DNA of 64,000 nt from JAPLDP01 sp964628285 (GTDB taxonomy: Bacteria > Bacteroidota > Bacteroidia > Bacteroidales > JAGONC01). The translations under genes were made by a program, and so were the position numbers. Below, piece by piece: positions 8,611 to 17,800 of this stretch; position 1 is the first letter of the stretch; every line of letters starts with the position of its first letter. The notes below the pieces were generated by a model. That model was not told where the DNA came from and searched no databases. It saw only the letters and a program-made list of their open reading frames with translations. The stretch covers positions 66,360-130,359 of the forward strand of contig CAZVNP010000002.1 of the NCBI GenBank assembly GCA_964628285.1. Direction: 5' to 3'.

Positions 8611-8961
8611 TCATCGGTCCTCCAACAGCCTGTCGATATTTTCTGTCGTATCCCCAACCACCGCCTTGTAATCCCTGACAATGATGGGACGCCTGATCAG
8701 CCTGGGGTTTTCGGTCAGTATCCTGACCCATTCCCAGTCGGTGAACGACCTGCCCCTGAAATCCGACTTATAAAGGGCTTCCTGTGTCCTGATGATATCC
8801 TTCGGTTTCATGTTAAGCCTGACGAGCACATCCGACAATTCGGCCTCGGAGAAAGGCACCCTGAAATAATCGATGACTTTCACCTCTATGTTTTTATTTC
8901 TAAGATATTGCAAAGCTGCGCGGGAGGTCCTGCAACGGGGATTGTGGTAAAATTTAAGCAT
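8611..8961 (-). CDS. ArsC/Spx-family thioredoxin-fold protein (arsenate reductase-like)
   Basis: A 116-residue protein beginning MLKFYHNPRCRTSRAAL, with the ArsC signature NPRCRTSR carrying a single N-terminal cysteine. The later segments FRGRSFTDWEWVRILTENPRLIRRPI match the ArsC fold, where conserved arginines bind the oxyanion. The ATG at 8961 is chosen because an earlier in-frame ATG would run into prfB. No arsenite transporter or ArsR gene is nearby, so real arsenate reduction is unproven; YffB/Spx-like roles are possible. It lies 13 bases after prfB and appears to be the last gene of the mdh-recX-prfB operon. Confidence 0.8.
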   Translation of the reverse strand: MLKFYHNPRCRTSRAALQYLRNKNIEVKVIDYFRVPFSEAELSDVLVRLNMKPKDIIRTQEALYKSDFRGRSFTDWEWVRILTENPRLIRRPIIVRDYKAVVGDTTENIDRLLEDR

Positions 8962-8974
8962 GGCTGCCTGTTTC

Positions 8975-10064
8975 TTATTTTCTTCCAAATTCCATAAGAT
9001 ACGCCTTGATGAAATCATCAAGGTTGCCATCGAGGACCGACTGGGCGTTGGAGGTCTCATAATCAGTGCGCAGGTCTTTCACCATTTTATAAGGATGCAG
9101 GACGTAACTGCGTATCTGTGATCCCCATTCGATCCTTTTCTTGCTGCCTTCTATTTTGGCCTGTTCTTCTCTTTTCTTTCTCAGTTCGATTTCATAAAGC
9201 TGTGACTTCAGCATCCGCAGGGCTTTATCTTTATTTTGAAGCTGTGAGCGTGTCTCCTGGCATTCGATGATGATACCGCTGGGTTTATGTTTCAGCCTGA
9301 CGGCCGTTTCCACCTTGTTCACATTTTGTCCGCCAGGGCCTCCCGAGCGGAAGGTATCCCATGTGATGTCGGCAGGATTGATCTCAATCTTAATGTTCTC
9401 ATCGATGACGGGATAGGCATATACTGAAGCGAAGGAGGTATGACGCCGGTTATTGGCATCGTAGGGTGAGAGGCGCACCAGACGGTGGACGCCATTTTCA
9501 CCTTTCAGGTAGCCATAGGCAAATTCACCTTCAAACTCCAGTGTCACCGATTTGATGCCTGCCACTTCGCCGGCCTGGTAGTCGATTTCTTTCACTTTAT
9601 AATGATGATCTTCACCCCACCGTATGTACATCCGCATGAGCATCTGGGCCCAGTCCTGACTTTCGGTACCGCCGGCACCCGGGTTGATGTTCAGAATGGC
9701 ATCGAGACGGTCTTCCTCGTTGCCGAGCATCTTCATGAACTCAAGGTTCTCGATGTGCTGTAGACACTTCTTATACTGAGCGTCGAGTTCCTGTTCCGTG
9801 CCCTCACCCTGTTCAAAAAAATCAAAGATGACTTTCAGGTCCTCAAAGGATGCCGCTGTTTGGTCATAAGCCTTGGTCCAGATTTTTTTGTCCTTAATGG
9901 TTCGCATGACCTGCTCGGCATGTTTCTGATCATCCCAGAAACCGGGAGCTTGTGATTGCTCCTCCTCTTTGGCGATTTCTTTCAGCTTAGTGTCTATTTC
10001 AAAGAAACCTCCTCAAGGCTTCCAGCCTTCTGTTCAATTCTCTGATCATTTCATTTGTGACCAT
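8975..10064 (-). CDS. prfB: Peptide chain release factor 2, expressed by +1 programmed frameshift
   Basis: RF2 ends translation at UGA and UAA. The coding region is in two frames: 21 codons from the ATG at 10064, then an in-frame UGA at 10001-9999; after a +1 shift the second frame runs from 10000 to 8975, giving 362 residues in all. The tail frame contains the peptidyl-tRNA hydrolysis motif GGPGGQNVN near residue 249. The stop-recognition loop reads LSPYDAN, where the textbook RF2 tripeptide is SPF. It is co-oriented with recX (20 bases upstream) and mdh. Annotating only the second frame would lose the first 52 residues. Confidence 0.95.
9999..10013 (-). promoter_or_regulatory. prfB autoregulatory frameshift site
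   Basis: On the minus strand the order is AGGAGG (10013-10008), TTT, the slippery CTT (10004-10002) and TGA (10001-9999). This matches the E. coli prfB arrangement: an internal Shine-Dalgarno three bases before the CUU codon and a UGA stop. When RF2 is scarce the ribosome pauses at UGA and slips +1, so RF2 controls its own synthesis. The SD match is striking in a genome where most starts lack one. Confidence 0.95.
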
Positions 10065-10084
10065 ACCTTCAAATCATAATGTTA

Positions 10085-10567
10085 TTAATGCCGTATGTTC
10101 TCCAGTGCTTTTTTTGCTTCGTTCCATACCAGATCGGATTCATAACCTTTGCCGGTGGCAAATGTAACAACTTTCCCGAGTACTGCAAGCTCTTCCTCCG
10201 ATTTAATCTGACTGATTTTGTTCCTGATAAGTGAAGACAAGGTGTTTCTGTAATCCGTTTCGTCAATCACCTTCAGGCCTTCATTTATATTTTTGCCTGA
10301 AATATTCAGATTTCTGAGCCTGTCGGTTATCTTCAACCGCCCCCATTTATTCCTGTGAAATTGTCCGTAGGCATATTCTCTGGCAAATCTTGTTTCATTG
10401 ATATAATTTCCCTGAACAAGCTGCTCAATGATCTCATCGCTGACAGCGTCGGGGACATCCCATCCCGTCAGTTTTCTCCTGACCTGGCTGATACACCTCT
10501 CGCTTAGGGCACAATACCTTGCCGCCCGGGCGAATGCTTTTTCAACATCAGAAGATGGGGGATTCAT
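10085..10567 (-). CDS. recX: Regulatory protein RecX
   Basis: RecX binds RecA filaments and damps recombination. The 160-residue protein is made of three-helix RecX repeats. The signature LSERCISQVRRKLTGWDVP near residue 22 is followed by a NYINETRFAREYAYGQFHRNKWG repeat near residue 54, both highly conserved in the family. It lies between mdh (33 bases upstream) and prfB (20 bases downstream), all on the minus strand, so it is probably cotranscribed with them and not with recA, which is absent from the window. Confidence 0.88.
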   Translation of the reverse strand: MNPPSSDVEKAFARAARYCALSERCISQVRRKLTGWDVPDAVSDEIIEQLVQGNYINETRFAREYAYGQFHRNKWGRLKITDRLRNLNISGKNINEGLKVIDETDYRNTLSSLIRNKISQIKSEEELAVLGKVVTFATGKGYESDLVWNEAKKALENIRH

Positions 10568-10600
10568 ATTATAAGAATCGCTGCCAGCCGTATGGTCTTT

Positions 10601-11560
10601 TCATGATGCCGGCACCTCTTCGGTGAAAAGGTTCATGTCGTCGAGCACTTTCATCACTTCCCGTACCGAATGTGCCGATTCCATCAGCAATGCCCTTTCC
10701 TCCTTGTTCAGTTCTATTTCGATGACTCTTTCTATCCCTGATTTACCGAGTATGACGGGGACGCCGAGGTAGATATCCGATAATCCATATTCACCTTGCA
10801 GGTAGGCGCAACACGGGAATATGCGGCGCTGGTCATCGACGATGGCGGCGACCATCTGTGCCACGGCTGCTCCCGGGGCATACCAGGCCGATGTCCCGAG
10901 TAATTCAACCACTTCACCGCCTCCGTTGCGGGTCCTTTCAACAATTTTATCGATCTCCGCCTTGTCGAGCAGTTCCATGATGGGTATACCGCTGACGGAC
11001 GTATAACGTGGCAGCGGAACCATGGTGTTGCCGTGGCCACCAAGTGATAACGATACGATATCGTTGGGTGAGACATTGAGGGCGTCGGCGATAAACGCCT
11101 GGTACCTGCCTGCATCAAGGATGCCGGCCATGCCGAAAACCCTGTTGGGTTTTTTATTGGCGGCTTTGTAGGCGCAGTAGGTCATCACGTCCAACGGATT
11201 GGATACCACAATGATGACAGCTTCAGGCGAATACTTGACCGCTTTTTCCGTGACCTCCTTAACGATGACGGCGTTGGTTTTAATTAGGTCGTCACGCGAC
11301 ATTCCCGGCTTACGGGGTAATCCCGACGTGATGACGACAACGCCCGAGCCTTTTGTTTTAAGGTAATCGTTAGTGACACCGGTAACCCTTGTATTGAAAT
11401 CGTTAATGGATGAGGTCTGCCATATATCCAGGGCCTTACCCTCGGCCAGGCCCTTTTTAATATCCAGCAGCACCACTTCCCTTGCCAAATCTTTGTGGGC
11501 GATAACGTTAGCTACCGTCGCTCCCACGTTTCCGGCTCCAATTACAGATATTTTATCCAT
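10601..11560 (-). CDS. mdh: Malate dehydrogenase (NAD-dependent, LDH-like type)
   Basis: Interconverts malate and oxaloacetate. The 319-residue protein begins with the Rossmann loop VIGAGNVGATVA and the NAD-binding acidic residue in LLDIKKG. The substrate-binding arginine appears in SGLPRKPGMSRDDL near residue 85, the catalytic His in SLGGHGNTMVP near residue 175. The type is that of the LDH-like MDHs of Bacteroidota and cyanobacteria. It heads the minus-strand operon mdh-recX-prfB-arsC-like and has its own -7 box upstream. With fumC and the malic enzyme it groups three malate-handling enzymes. Confidence 0.95.
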   Translation of the reverse strand: MDKISVIGAGNVGATVANVIAHKDLAREVVLLDIKKGLAEGKALDIWQTSSINDFNTRVTGVTNDYLKTKGSGVVVITSGLPRKPGMSRDDLIKTNAVIVKEVTEKAVKYSPEAVIIVVSNPLDVMTYCAYKAANKKPNRVFGMAGILDAGRYQAFIADALNVSPNDIVSLSLGGHGNTMVPLPRYTSVSGIPIMELLDKAEIDKIVERTRNGGGEVVELLGTSAWYAPGAAVAQMVAAIVDDQRRIFPCCAYLQGEYGLSDIYLGVPVILGKSGIERVIEIELNKEERALLMESAHSVREVMKVLDDMNLFTEEVPAS

Positions 11561-11623
11561 AGAATATTTAATTAAGTGAATGTGTTAATGATTACTAAAC
11601 AAAAAAATCACCGGATGGTTAAG

Positions 11624-11631
11624 CAAAAGTA
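11624..11631 (-). promoter_or_regulatory. -7 box of the mdh promoter
   Basis: Read on the minus strand the site is TACTTTTG, a perfect TAnnTTTG match, 64 bases before the mdh ATG. The -33 element is unclear. The site overlaps the A/T tail of the malic enzyme terminator, so one gene's end and the next gene's promoter are packed together. Confidence 0.6.
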
Positions 11632-11674
11632 GAAAAAATTAAACAAAACATGCCGGATCGAGCGGTCCGGCATG
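11632..11674 (-). terminator. Rho-independent terminator of the malic enzyme gene
   Basis: On the minus strand a perfect 9-bp stem (CATGCCGGA with TCCGGCATG, 11649-11674, 8-base loop) is followed at once by a T-rich tail (TTTTGTTTAATTTTTT). It starts about 30 bases after the stop of the malic enzyme gene at 11706. Confidence 0.8.
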
Positions 11675-11705
11675 GTCAGATAAAGTCTCCGGCTTCGGCA
11701 GTCTG

Positions 11706-13979
11706 TTATTTCTCGGTACAGCACTGGGCATCTATCACGGCGACATTAACCAGGTTGACGATCTCGGACACCGTGGCGCCCATCTGAACGATGTACACTG
11801 GTTTTCTCAAGCCGTTGAGGATAGGCCCTATCACCTCAAATTTCCCCACCTCCTGCATGAGCTTATAGGCGATGTTGCCGGCGGTCAGATAGGGGAATAT
11901 CAGAACATTGGCAGGGCCTTCCACCAGTTTCGAGAAGGGGAAATCCTCCTTCAGTATCTCATTGTTCAAAGCGTAATTGGCCTGCATCTCACCGTCGACG
12001 ATGAGGTCGGGATAATCCCTGTGCAGGATGGCTATGGCCTGGCGTTGCATCTCAGGTATACGGCCGGGGTTGGATCCGAAGTTGGAATAAGATACAAAGG
12101 CGACCCTGGGTTTGATGAGGAACTGCTTCACCGCCTTGATGGTCTGCAGGGTGATCTCGATCAGGTCATTCTCAGTAGGATTCTTGGTGACCGTGCAGTC
12201 GGCGAAAAACAAAGGACCTTCTTTCGTCATGACGATGTACATTCCTGTGACCAGCGTCGCGCCCTCTCTTTTACCAATGATATCGAGAACGGGATTGAGT
12301 TGGTCAAGATAATGCCGTGTCAGACCCGACACCATGGCGTCGGCGAAACCGTTTTCGACGAGCATGGGCGCGAAATAGTTACGGTGCAGCATCATATCAC
12401 GCGCTGCAATAAGGTTGACACCTTTCCTTTGCAGCTTAGCAAATAATAGGTCGGCAAAATGATGCCGCAGTTCTTTCTGCTCCGGTGTCCTCGGATCGAT
12501 GATCTCCACTCCTTCCAGTTCGAGGGCATTTTGCTGTATGATGTCATAGATCACCTGAACGTTGCCCAGGAGTATGGGGCGTGCAATGTTTTCATTGAGG
12601 ACGATCTCGGCCGCCTTGAGCATCTTGTAATTTTCGGCTTCGGCGAACACGACGCGTTTGGGATCCTGCCGTGCCCGTGTTCTGATCTGCCGTATCAAAG
12701 CGTTGCTGGTGCCCAGGCGTTTGTTCAGTTCTTCCACGTAAGCTTCCCAGTCGGTAATGGGCTTCTTGGCCACGCCTGACTCCATGGCTGCTTTGGCTAC
12801 TGCCGGGGCCACCCTGCTGATCAACCTGGGATCCATGGGTTTGGGGATGAGATAGTCGCGGCCGAAACTCAGGTTGGTGGTCTGGTAAGCCACATTGACC
12901 TCTTCCGGAACGGGTTCGCGGGCGAGAGCCGCCAGAGCATGGGCGGCGGCCAGCTTCATCCCATCATTGATGACGGTAGCCCTGACATCCAGAGCGCCTC
13001 TGAAGATAAAAGGAAAGCCCAGCACATTGTTGATCTGGTTGGGATAATCGGAACGGCCCGTGGCCATGAGAATATCATCGCGAACCGAGGTGGCTTCCTC
13101 ATAGGTGATCTCAGGAACAGGATTGGCAAGGGCAAATACAATGGGATCCTTGGCCATTGTCAGCAGGAGCTCCTTTTTAAGAACTCCTGCCACCGACAGA
13201 CCCAGGAACATATCCGCGCCTTTGATGGCTTCTTCCAGGGTATGCACATTTTTATCCGTGGCAAACTGCTGCTTGACCTTATTCATGTCGGTGCGGTCTT
13301 TATGCAGCACACCCTTGCTGTCGAGCATGATGATATTTTCAGGTTTCACGCCCAGCATGATATAGAGGCGGGTACATGAAATAGCCGCGGCACCGGCTCC
13401 ATTGACGACGATTTTTATCTCATCAATTTTTTTCTTGTTGATGTCAATGGCATTCAGCAGTCCCGCAGCCGTGATGATGGCGGTGCCGTGCTGATCGTCG
13501 TGCATGACCGGGATATTTAAAGCCGCCTTTATCCTGTCTTCTATCTCAAAGCATTCGGGAGCCTTGATGTCTTCAAGATTGATGCCCCCGAAGGTGGGCG
13601 CTATCAACAACACCGTTTCGACAAACTTGTCAATATCCTTTGTGTCCACTTCGATATCGAAAACATCAATATCGGCAAAAACCTTAAACAGAAGTCCTTT
13701 ACCTTCCATGACCGGTTTCCCGGCGTCAGCTCCTATGTCACCCAGGCCAAGGACTGCGGTACCGTTTGAAATGACGGCCACCAGGTTGCCTTTAGCCGTG
13801 TACTTATAAATGTCGTCAGGATTTTTTTGTATTTCCAGGCACGGTTTGGCCACGCCAGGCGTATAGGCCAGGGCCAGATCCCTCTGCGTAGCGTAAGGCT
13901 TTGTCGGTATGACCTCTATCTTACCCGGCCTGCCAAGCGAATGGTAAAGCAGGGCATCTTTCCTAATGTTTGGATCCAT
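11706..13979 (-). CDS. maeB: NADP-dependent malic enzyme with phosphotransacetylase-like domain
   Basis: Oxidatively decarboxylates malate to pyruvate, supplying NADPH. From the ATG at 13979 it has 757 residues, the normal length of the MaeB fusion; a 26-residue in-frame extension upstream looks noncoding. The malic domain (about 1-430) carries YTPGVAKPCLEI, then GDIGADAGKPVMEGK, then the NADP-binding segment VVNGAGAAAISC. The C-terminal region (about 440-757) is a phosphate acetyltransferase fold (QDPKRVVFAEAENYK), thought to be regulatory in these fusions. The gene diverges from ruvA across a 169-base promoter region and ends at a strong terminator. Confidence 0.95.
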   Translation of the reverse strand: MDPNIRKDALLYHSLGRPGKIEVIPTKPYATQRDLALAYTPGVAKPCLEIQKNPDDIYKYTAKGNLVAVISNGTAVLGLGDIGADAGKPVMEGKGLLFKVFADIDVFDIEVDTKDIDKFVETVLLIAPTFGGINLEDIKAPECFEIEDRIKAALNIPVMHDDQHGTAIITAAGLLNAIDINKKKIDEIKIVVNGAGAAAISCTRLYIMLGVKPENIIMLDSKGVLHKDRTDMNKVKQQFATDKNVHTLEEAIKGADMFLGLSVAGVLKKELLLTMAKDPIVFALANPVPEITYEEATSVRDDILMATGRSDYPNQINNVLGFPFIFRGALDVRATVINDGMKLAAAHALAALAREPVPEEVNVAYQTTNLSFGRDYLIPKPMDPRLISRVAPAVAKAAMESGVAKKPITDWEAYVEELNKRLGTSNALIRQIRTRARQDPKRVVFAEAENYKMLKAAEIVLNENIARPILLGNVQVIYDIIQQNALELEGVEIIDPRTPEQKELRHHFADLLFAKLQRKGVNLIAARDMMLHRNYFAPMLVENGFADAMVSGLTRHYLDQLNPVLDIIGKREGATLVTGMYIVMTKEGPLFFADCTVTKNPTENDLIEITLQTIKAVKQFLIKPRVAFVSYSNFGSNPGRIPEMQRQAIAILHRDYPDLIVDGEMQANYALNNEILKEDFPFSKLVEGPANVLIFPYLTAGNIAYKLMQEVGKFEVIGPILNGLRKPVYIVQMGATVSEIVNLVNVAVIDAQCCTEK

Positions 13980-14020
13980 GATGATTGTATTTAAAAGTAA
14001 TCTGCAGTTGTTACAACGGG

Positions 14021-14028
14021 CAAATCTA
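14021..14028 (-). promoter_or_regulatory. -7 box of the malic enzyme promoter
   Basis: The minus strand reads TAGATTTG, a perfect TAnnTTTG match, 41 bases before the ATG at 13979. The -33 region is only T-rich. It supports the short start over the longer upstream extension, which would place the promoter inside the gene. Confidence 0.6.
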
Positions 14029-14091
14029 ATAATATTATTGTTAAAATAATAACACATGGGTTTTTTTCTTCGGCAGGTATTCTGCCACCTT

Positions 14092-14122
14092 CTTGGAGGT
14101 ACGGATTAAAATTGTATTTTTG
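14092..14122 (+). promoter_or_regulatory. Promoter of ruvA (and probably sprA)
   Basis: CTTG at 14092-14095 and TATTTTTG at 14115-14122 fit the Bacteroidota -33 (TTTG) and -7 (TAnnTTTG) pair with 19 bases between. The ATG of ruvA follows 26 bases later. Confidence 0.65.
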
Positions 14123-14148
14123 CGACTTTCAACATAAGACAGATCATA

Positions 14149-14754
14149 ATGTATTCATTTATAGAAGGGAACCTGGATGAAATCACCCCCACCTATGCGG
14201 TCATCCATTCTTATGGCATAGGATATTTCATAAACATCTCCCTGCACACCTATACCCAGATCAAGGAAATGAGGCAATGCCGTTTGTTTATCCACCTTGT
14301 GGTCAGGGTGGATGCCCTGATACTTTTTGGTTTTGCCGACCAGGAGGAGCGTAAACTTTTCCGTGATTTAATAGCCGTGACGGGTATAGGTCCCAACACC
14401 GCCCGCGTTATTCTCTCTTCCCTGTCACCGCCGGAGCTGGTGCATGCCGTCGTCACCGGCAATGTCACCCTGCTTCAGCGGGTAAAAGGAATAGGTACCA
14501 AAACGGCCCAGCGAATCGTTTTAGATCTGAAAGACAAGCTGTCAAAAGTACCGGCCGGGAAGGAATTTTCAACAGATTTGCACAATAGAGCCCGTGAAGA
14601 AGCGTTATCAGGTTTAACCATGCTGGGGTTCAATAAGCAAGTTGTTGAGAAAACTCTGGATAAAATACTTAACTCTCCTGCCCTTCTGCAAGGCCGGGAG
14701 CCAGGAGCGCTTTCGGTGGAAGAATTAATAAAGCTTTCACTGCAGATGCTTTGA
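14149..14754 (+). CDS. ruvA: Holliday junction branch migration protein RuvA
   Basis: RuvA binds four-way junctions and loads the RuvB helicase. The 201-residue length is typical. The N-terminal OB domain begins MYSFIEGNLDEITPTYAVI. Two helix-hairpin-helix motifs follow: LIAVTGIGPNTARVIL near residue 75 and LQRVKGIGTKTAQRIVLDLKDKL near residue 110. The C-terminal RuvB-contact domain is ALSGLTMLGFNKQVV. It lies 46 bases before sprA on the same strand; malic enzyme, ruvA, sprA and gcvH in this order is a familiar Bacteroidota neighbourhood. Confidence 0.95.
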   Translation: MYSFIEGNLDEITPTYAVIHSYGIGYFINISLHTYTQIKEMRQCRLFIHLVVRVDALILFGFADQEERKLFRDLIAVTGIGPNTARVILSSLSPPELVHAVVTGNVTLLQRVKGIGTKTAQRIVLDLKDKLSKVPAGKEFSTDLHNRAREEALSGLTMLGFNKQVVEKTLDKILNSPALLQGREPGALSVEELIKLSLQML

Positions 14755-14800
14755 TCAAACCGGGGTCACGAAGTAGAATCAGAATAACGGGGACTTTCTT

Positions 14801-17800
14801 TTGGAGAACAATACTAAGATCATAAAAATATTTTGTTCTGTTCTGATTATGGTTTTTGTCGTTCCGGTACTGGCGACAAAAACCATGTCGACCGACACTC
14901 CGCCGTTAGCACCCTTCCCTGCCCCTCTCTTACAATCCGACAGCATTGTACGGGGCGATACCACCCATCTGCCTTACCCCTTCAAAGATCAAACAGGCTA
15001 TCCTCTTCTGGATCAAAACACGGAAAACAACCTTTACCTGAAATTGCCGCCAAACATTACCAACGATGTTGAATACGACCGTCAGAACAACCAGTACATC
15101 CTGCAGAGCAAAATTGGCAACATGAACTACCGTGAGCCGGTGCCGATGCCCTTCAAGGATTACCTGGAGTATAACCAGCAGCAGGCTCTTGACAATTACT
15201 GGCGGCAGAGGGCTAAAACGGTCGGCTCCACGCAGCGCCGTGGCATTCTGCCACAGATACATATCGGCGGTGAAGTGTTCGACCGTATCTTCGGCAGCAG
15301 CACCATCGACATACGCCCCCAGGGCTCGGCGGAGCTCATCTTCGGCGTCCTGCACAATACCCGCAACGACCCTTCCCTCAGCGTCAGGCAAAGAAGAACC
15401 ACCAACTTTGATTTCCAGGAAAAGATACAGATGAACGTCATCGCCAAAATCGGCGATAAGATCGAGTTCAACACCAACTATAATACCGAGGCCACTTTTG
15501 AATTTGAGAACAAACTGAAGCTGCGGTATGAAGGCAAAGAAGATGAGATCATCAAGCTGATCGAGGCCGGCGATGTCACCCTGCCTTTGAACAGCACCCT
15601 GATCACGGGCAGCCAGAGCCTCTTCGGCATCAAAACCCAGCTGCAGTTCGGCAGGGCCACCGTCACCGCCGTGTATTCGGAACAGAAAAGCCAGACCAGC
15701 AGCGTGCGGGTGGAAGGAGGCGCTCAAACAACCCCTTACAGCGTCCGTGCCGACGAGTATGAGGAAGACAAACATTTCTTCCTGGCCCAGTATTTCAGGG
15801 ATCATTATGAAGAAGGTCTGGCCCGGTTACCTATTATCAGTTCCGCTGTCAATATCACCAAAATAGAGGTATGGGTGACTAATATCGGACCCGCTGTCGA
15901 GGAAAACAGAAATATCGTCGCTTTCGCCGACATGGGTGAAAGCGAGCCCTTCAATCCGAATATTCATCCTGTTGCAGGGGCCTCCATTTACCCTTCCTCC
16001 TTTTCCAATGACCTGGTTCTGCAGCTTGATACGGCGCAGATCAGGAACATCAACACTGTGAGCAATTACCTGAACGCCCATCCCGACAATTTCATCTCCG
16101 GTGTTGATTATGAAAAGGTGGAAAGTGCCCGCAAGCTGAAGTCCAATGAATATTCCTTTAACAGCAAACTCGGTTTCATTTCACTGAACACCTCCCTGAC
16201 AGCCGACCAGGTGCTGGCGGTGGCCTTTCAGTATACGGTTATCGGCATCGACAGTGTGTTTCAGGTGGGGGAACTGTCGGACCAGGGTATCGCCCCACCG
16301 GGGTGCCTGATGGTCAAGCTGCTTAAAAGCACCGCCGTGAACACCCGGATACCGCTGTGGAACCTGATGATGAAAAACGTATACTCCATCGGAGCCTACC
16401 AGGTCAATTCACAGGATTTTATCCTGAATATCCTGTATGCCGGTAATGAGAACGCCGTTCCCACAGGCTACCTGACGGAAGGTCCCGACGGGGTGAAAGG
16501 AGTGCCCCTGATACAGGTCCTGAACCTTGACAACCTCGATCCCCAGCTCAATCCTCCCAGCGACGGGCTGTTCGACTTCATCGACAACGCCGCCACGCGT
16601 GGCGGCACCGTACAATCCAACAACGGAAGGATCTATTTCACCGTCCTCGAGCCCTTCGGCAGCTACCTCCGGAAAAAATTCGGCGACGACACCCCGCTGG
16701 CCGACAAATATTGCTATGACTCCCTCTATACGCTGACCAAGTACGAAGCCCAGCAATACCCCGAGCGGAATAAATTCACCATCGCAGGAGTTTATAAATC
16801 CGCTGCCGGCTCGGAAATATCCCTCAATGCCATCAATATCCCCCAGGGCTCGGTAAGGGTGACCGCCGGCGGCATACCCCTGACGGAAAACGTGGATTAT
16901 ACTGTCGATTACACCCTTGGGCGCGTCAAGATCATCAATGAGGGTATCCTTAATTCCGGCACCCCCATTGATATCTCGCTGGAAAACAATTCCATGTTCC
17001 AGATCCAGACACAACGTCTGATGGGTCTGCACCTGGATTACCTCGTCAATAAGAACCTCAGCATTGGGGGCACGTTATTGAATCTGAGCGAACGGCCGCT
17101 GACACAGAAAACCAATTATGGCGACGATCCCATTTCCAATACGATGGTGGGTGTGGACTTCAATTACCAGAAGGAGACCCCCTTCATCACCAAGCTTGTC
17201 GACAAGCTGCCCTTCATCAGTACCAAAGCACCCTCTGTGGTCACCATCACCGGTGAGGCCGCCCAATTTATCCCGGGGCATTCAAGAGCCATCGGTAAAG
17301 CAGGCACATCCTATATCGATGACTTCGAAGGAAGCAAGTCGACCATCGACCTGAAGAATTACAGCACGTGGTTTCTGTCAAGCACCCCTCAGGATCCGTC
17401 ACGGTTTCCCGAAGCCCTGCTCTCCAACGATCCGGATTACGGCTATAACAGGGCCAAACTGGCATGGTACATCATCGACCCCCTCTTTTACCAGAAATCG
17501 GGCAACCTCAAACCCAAGAACATCAGCAGCGATACGCTCTCGAATAATTATGTCCGCTATGTCCCGGAGAGTGAGCTCTTTCCCAAAAAACAATTCCCCA
17601 ACGGGCAGCCCATGAACCTGGCCGTTTTCAACCTGGCTTTTTACCCTTCCGACCGTGGGCCGTACAATTACGATGTGGAGCCTACGGGTTATTCAGCCGG
17701 CCTCAGGAAGGACGGCCACCTCAATGCCCCCACTTCACGCTGGGGCGGCATCATGCGTGAAATTGAAACGCCCGATTTTCAGTCGACCAATGTTGAGTAC

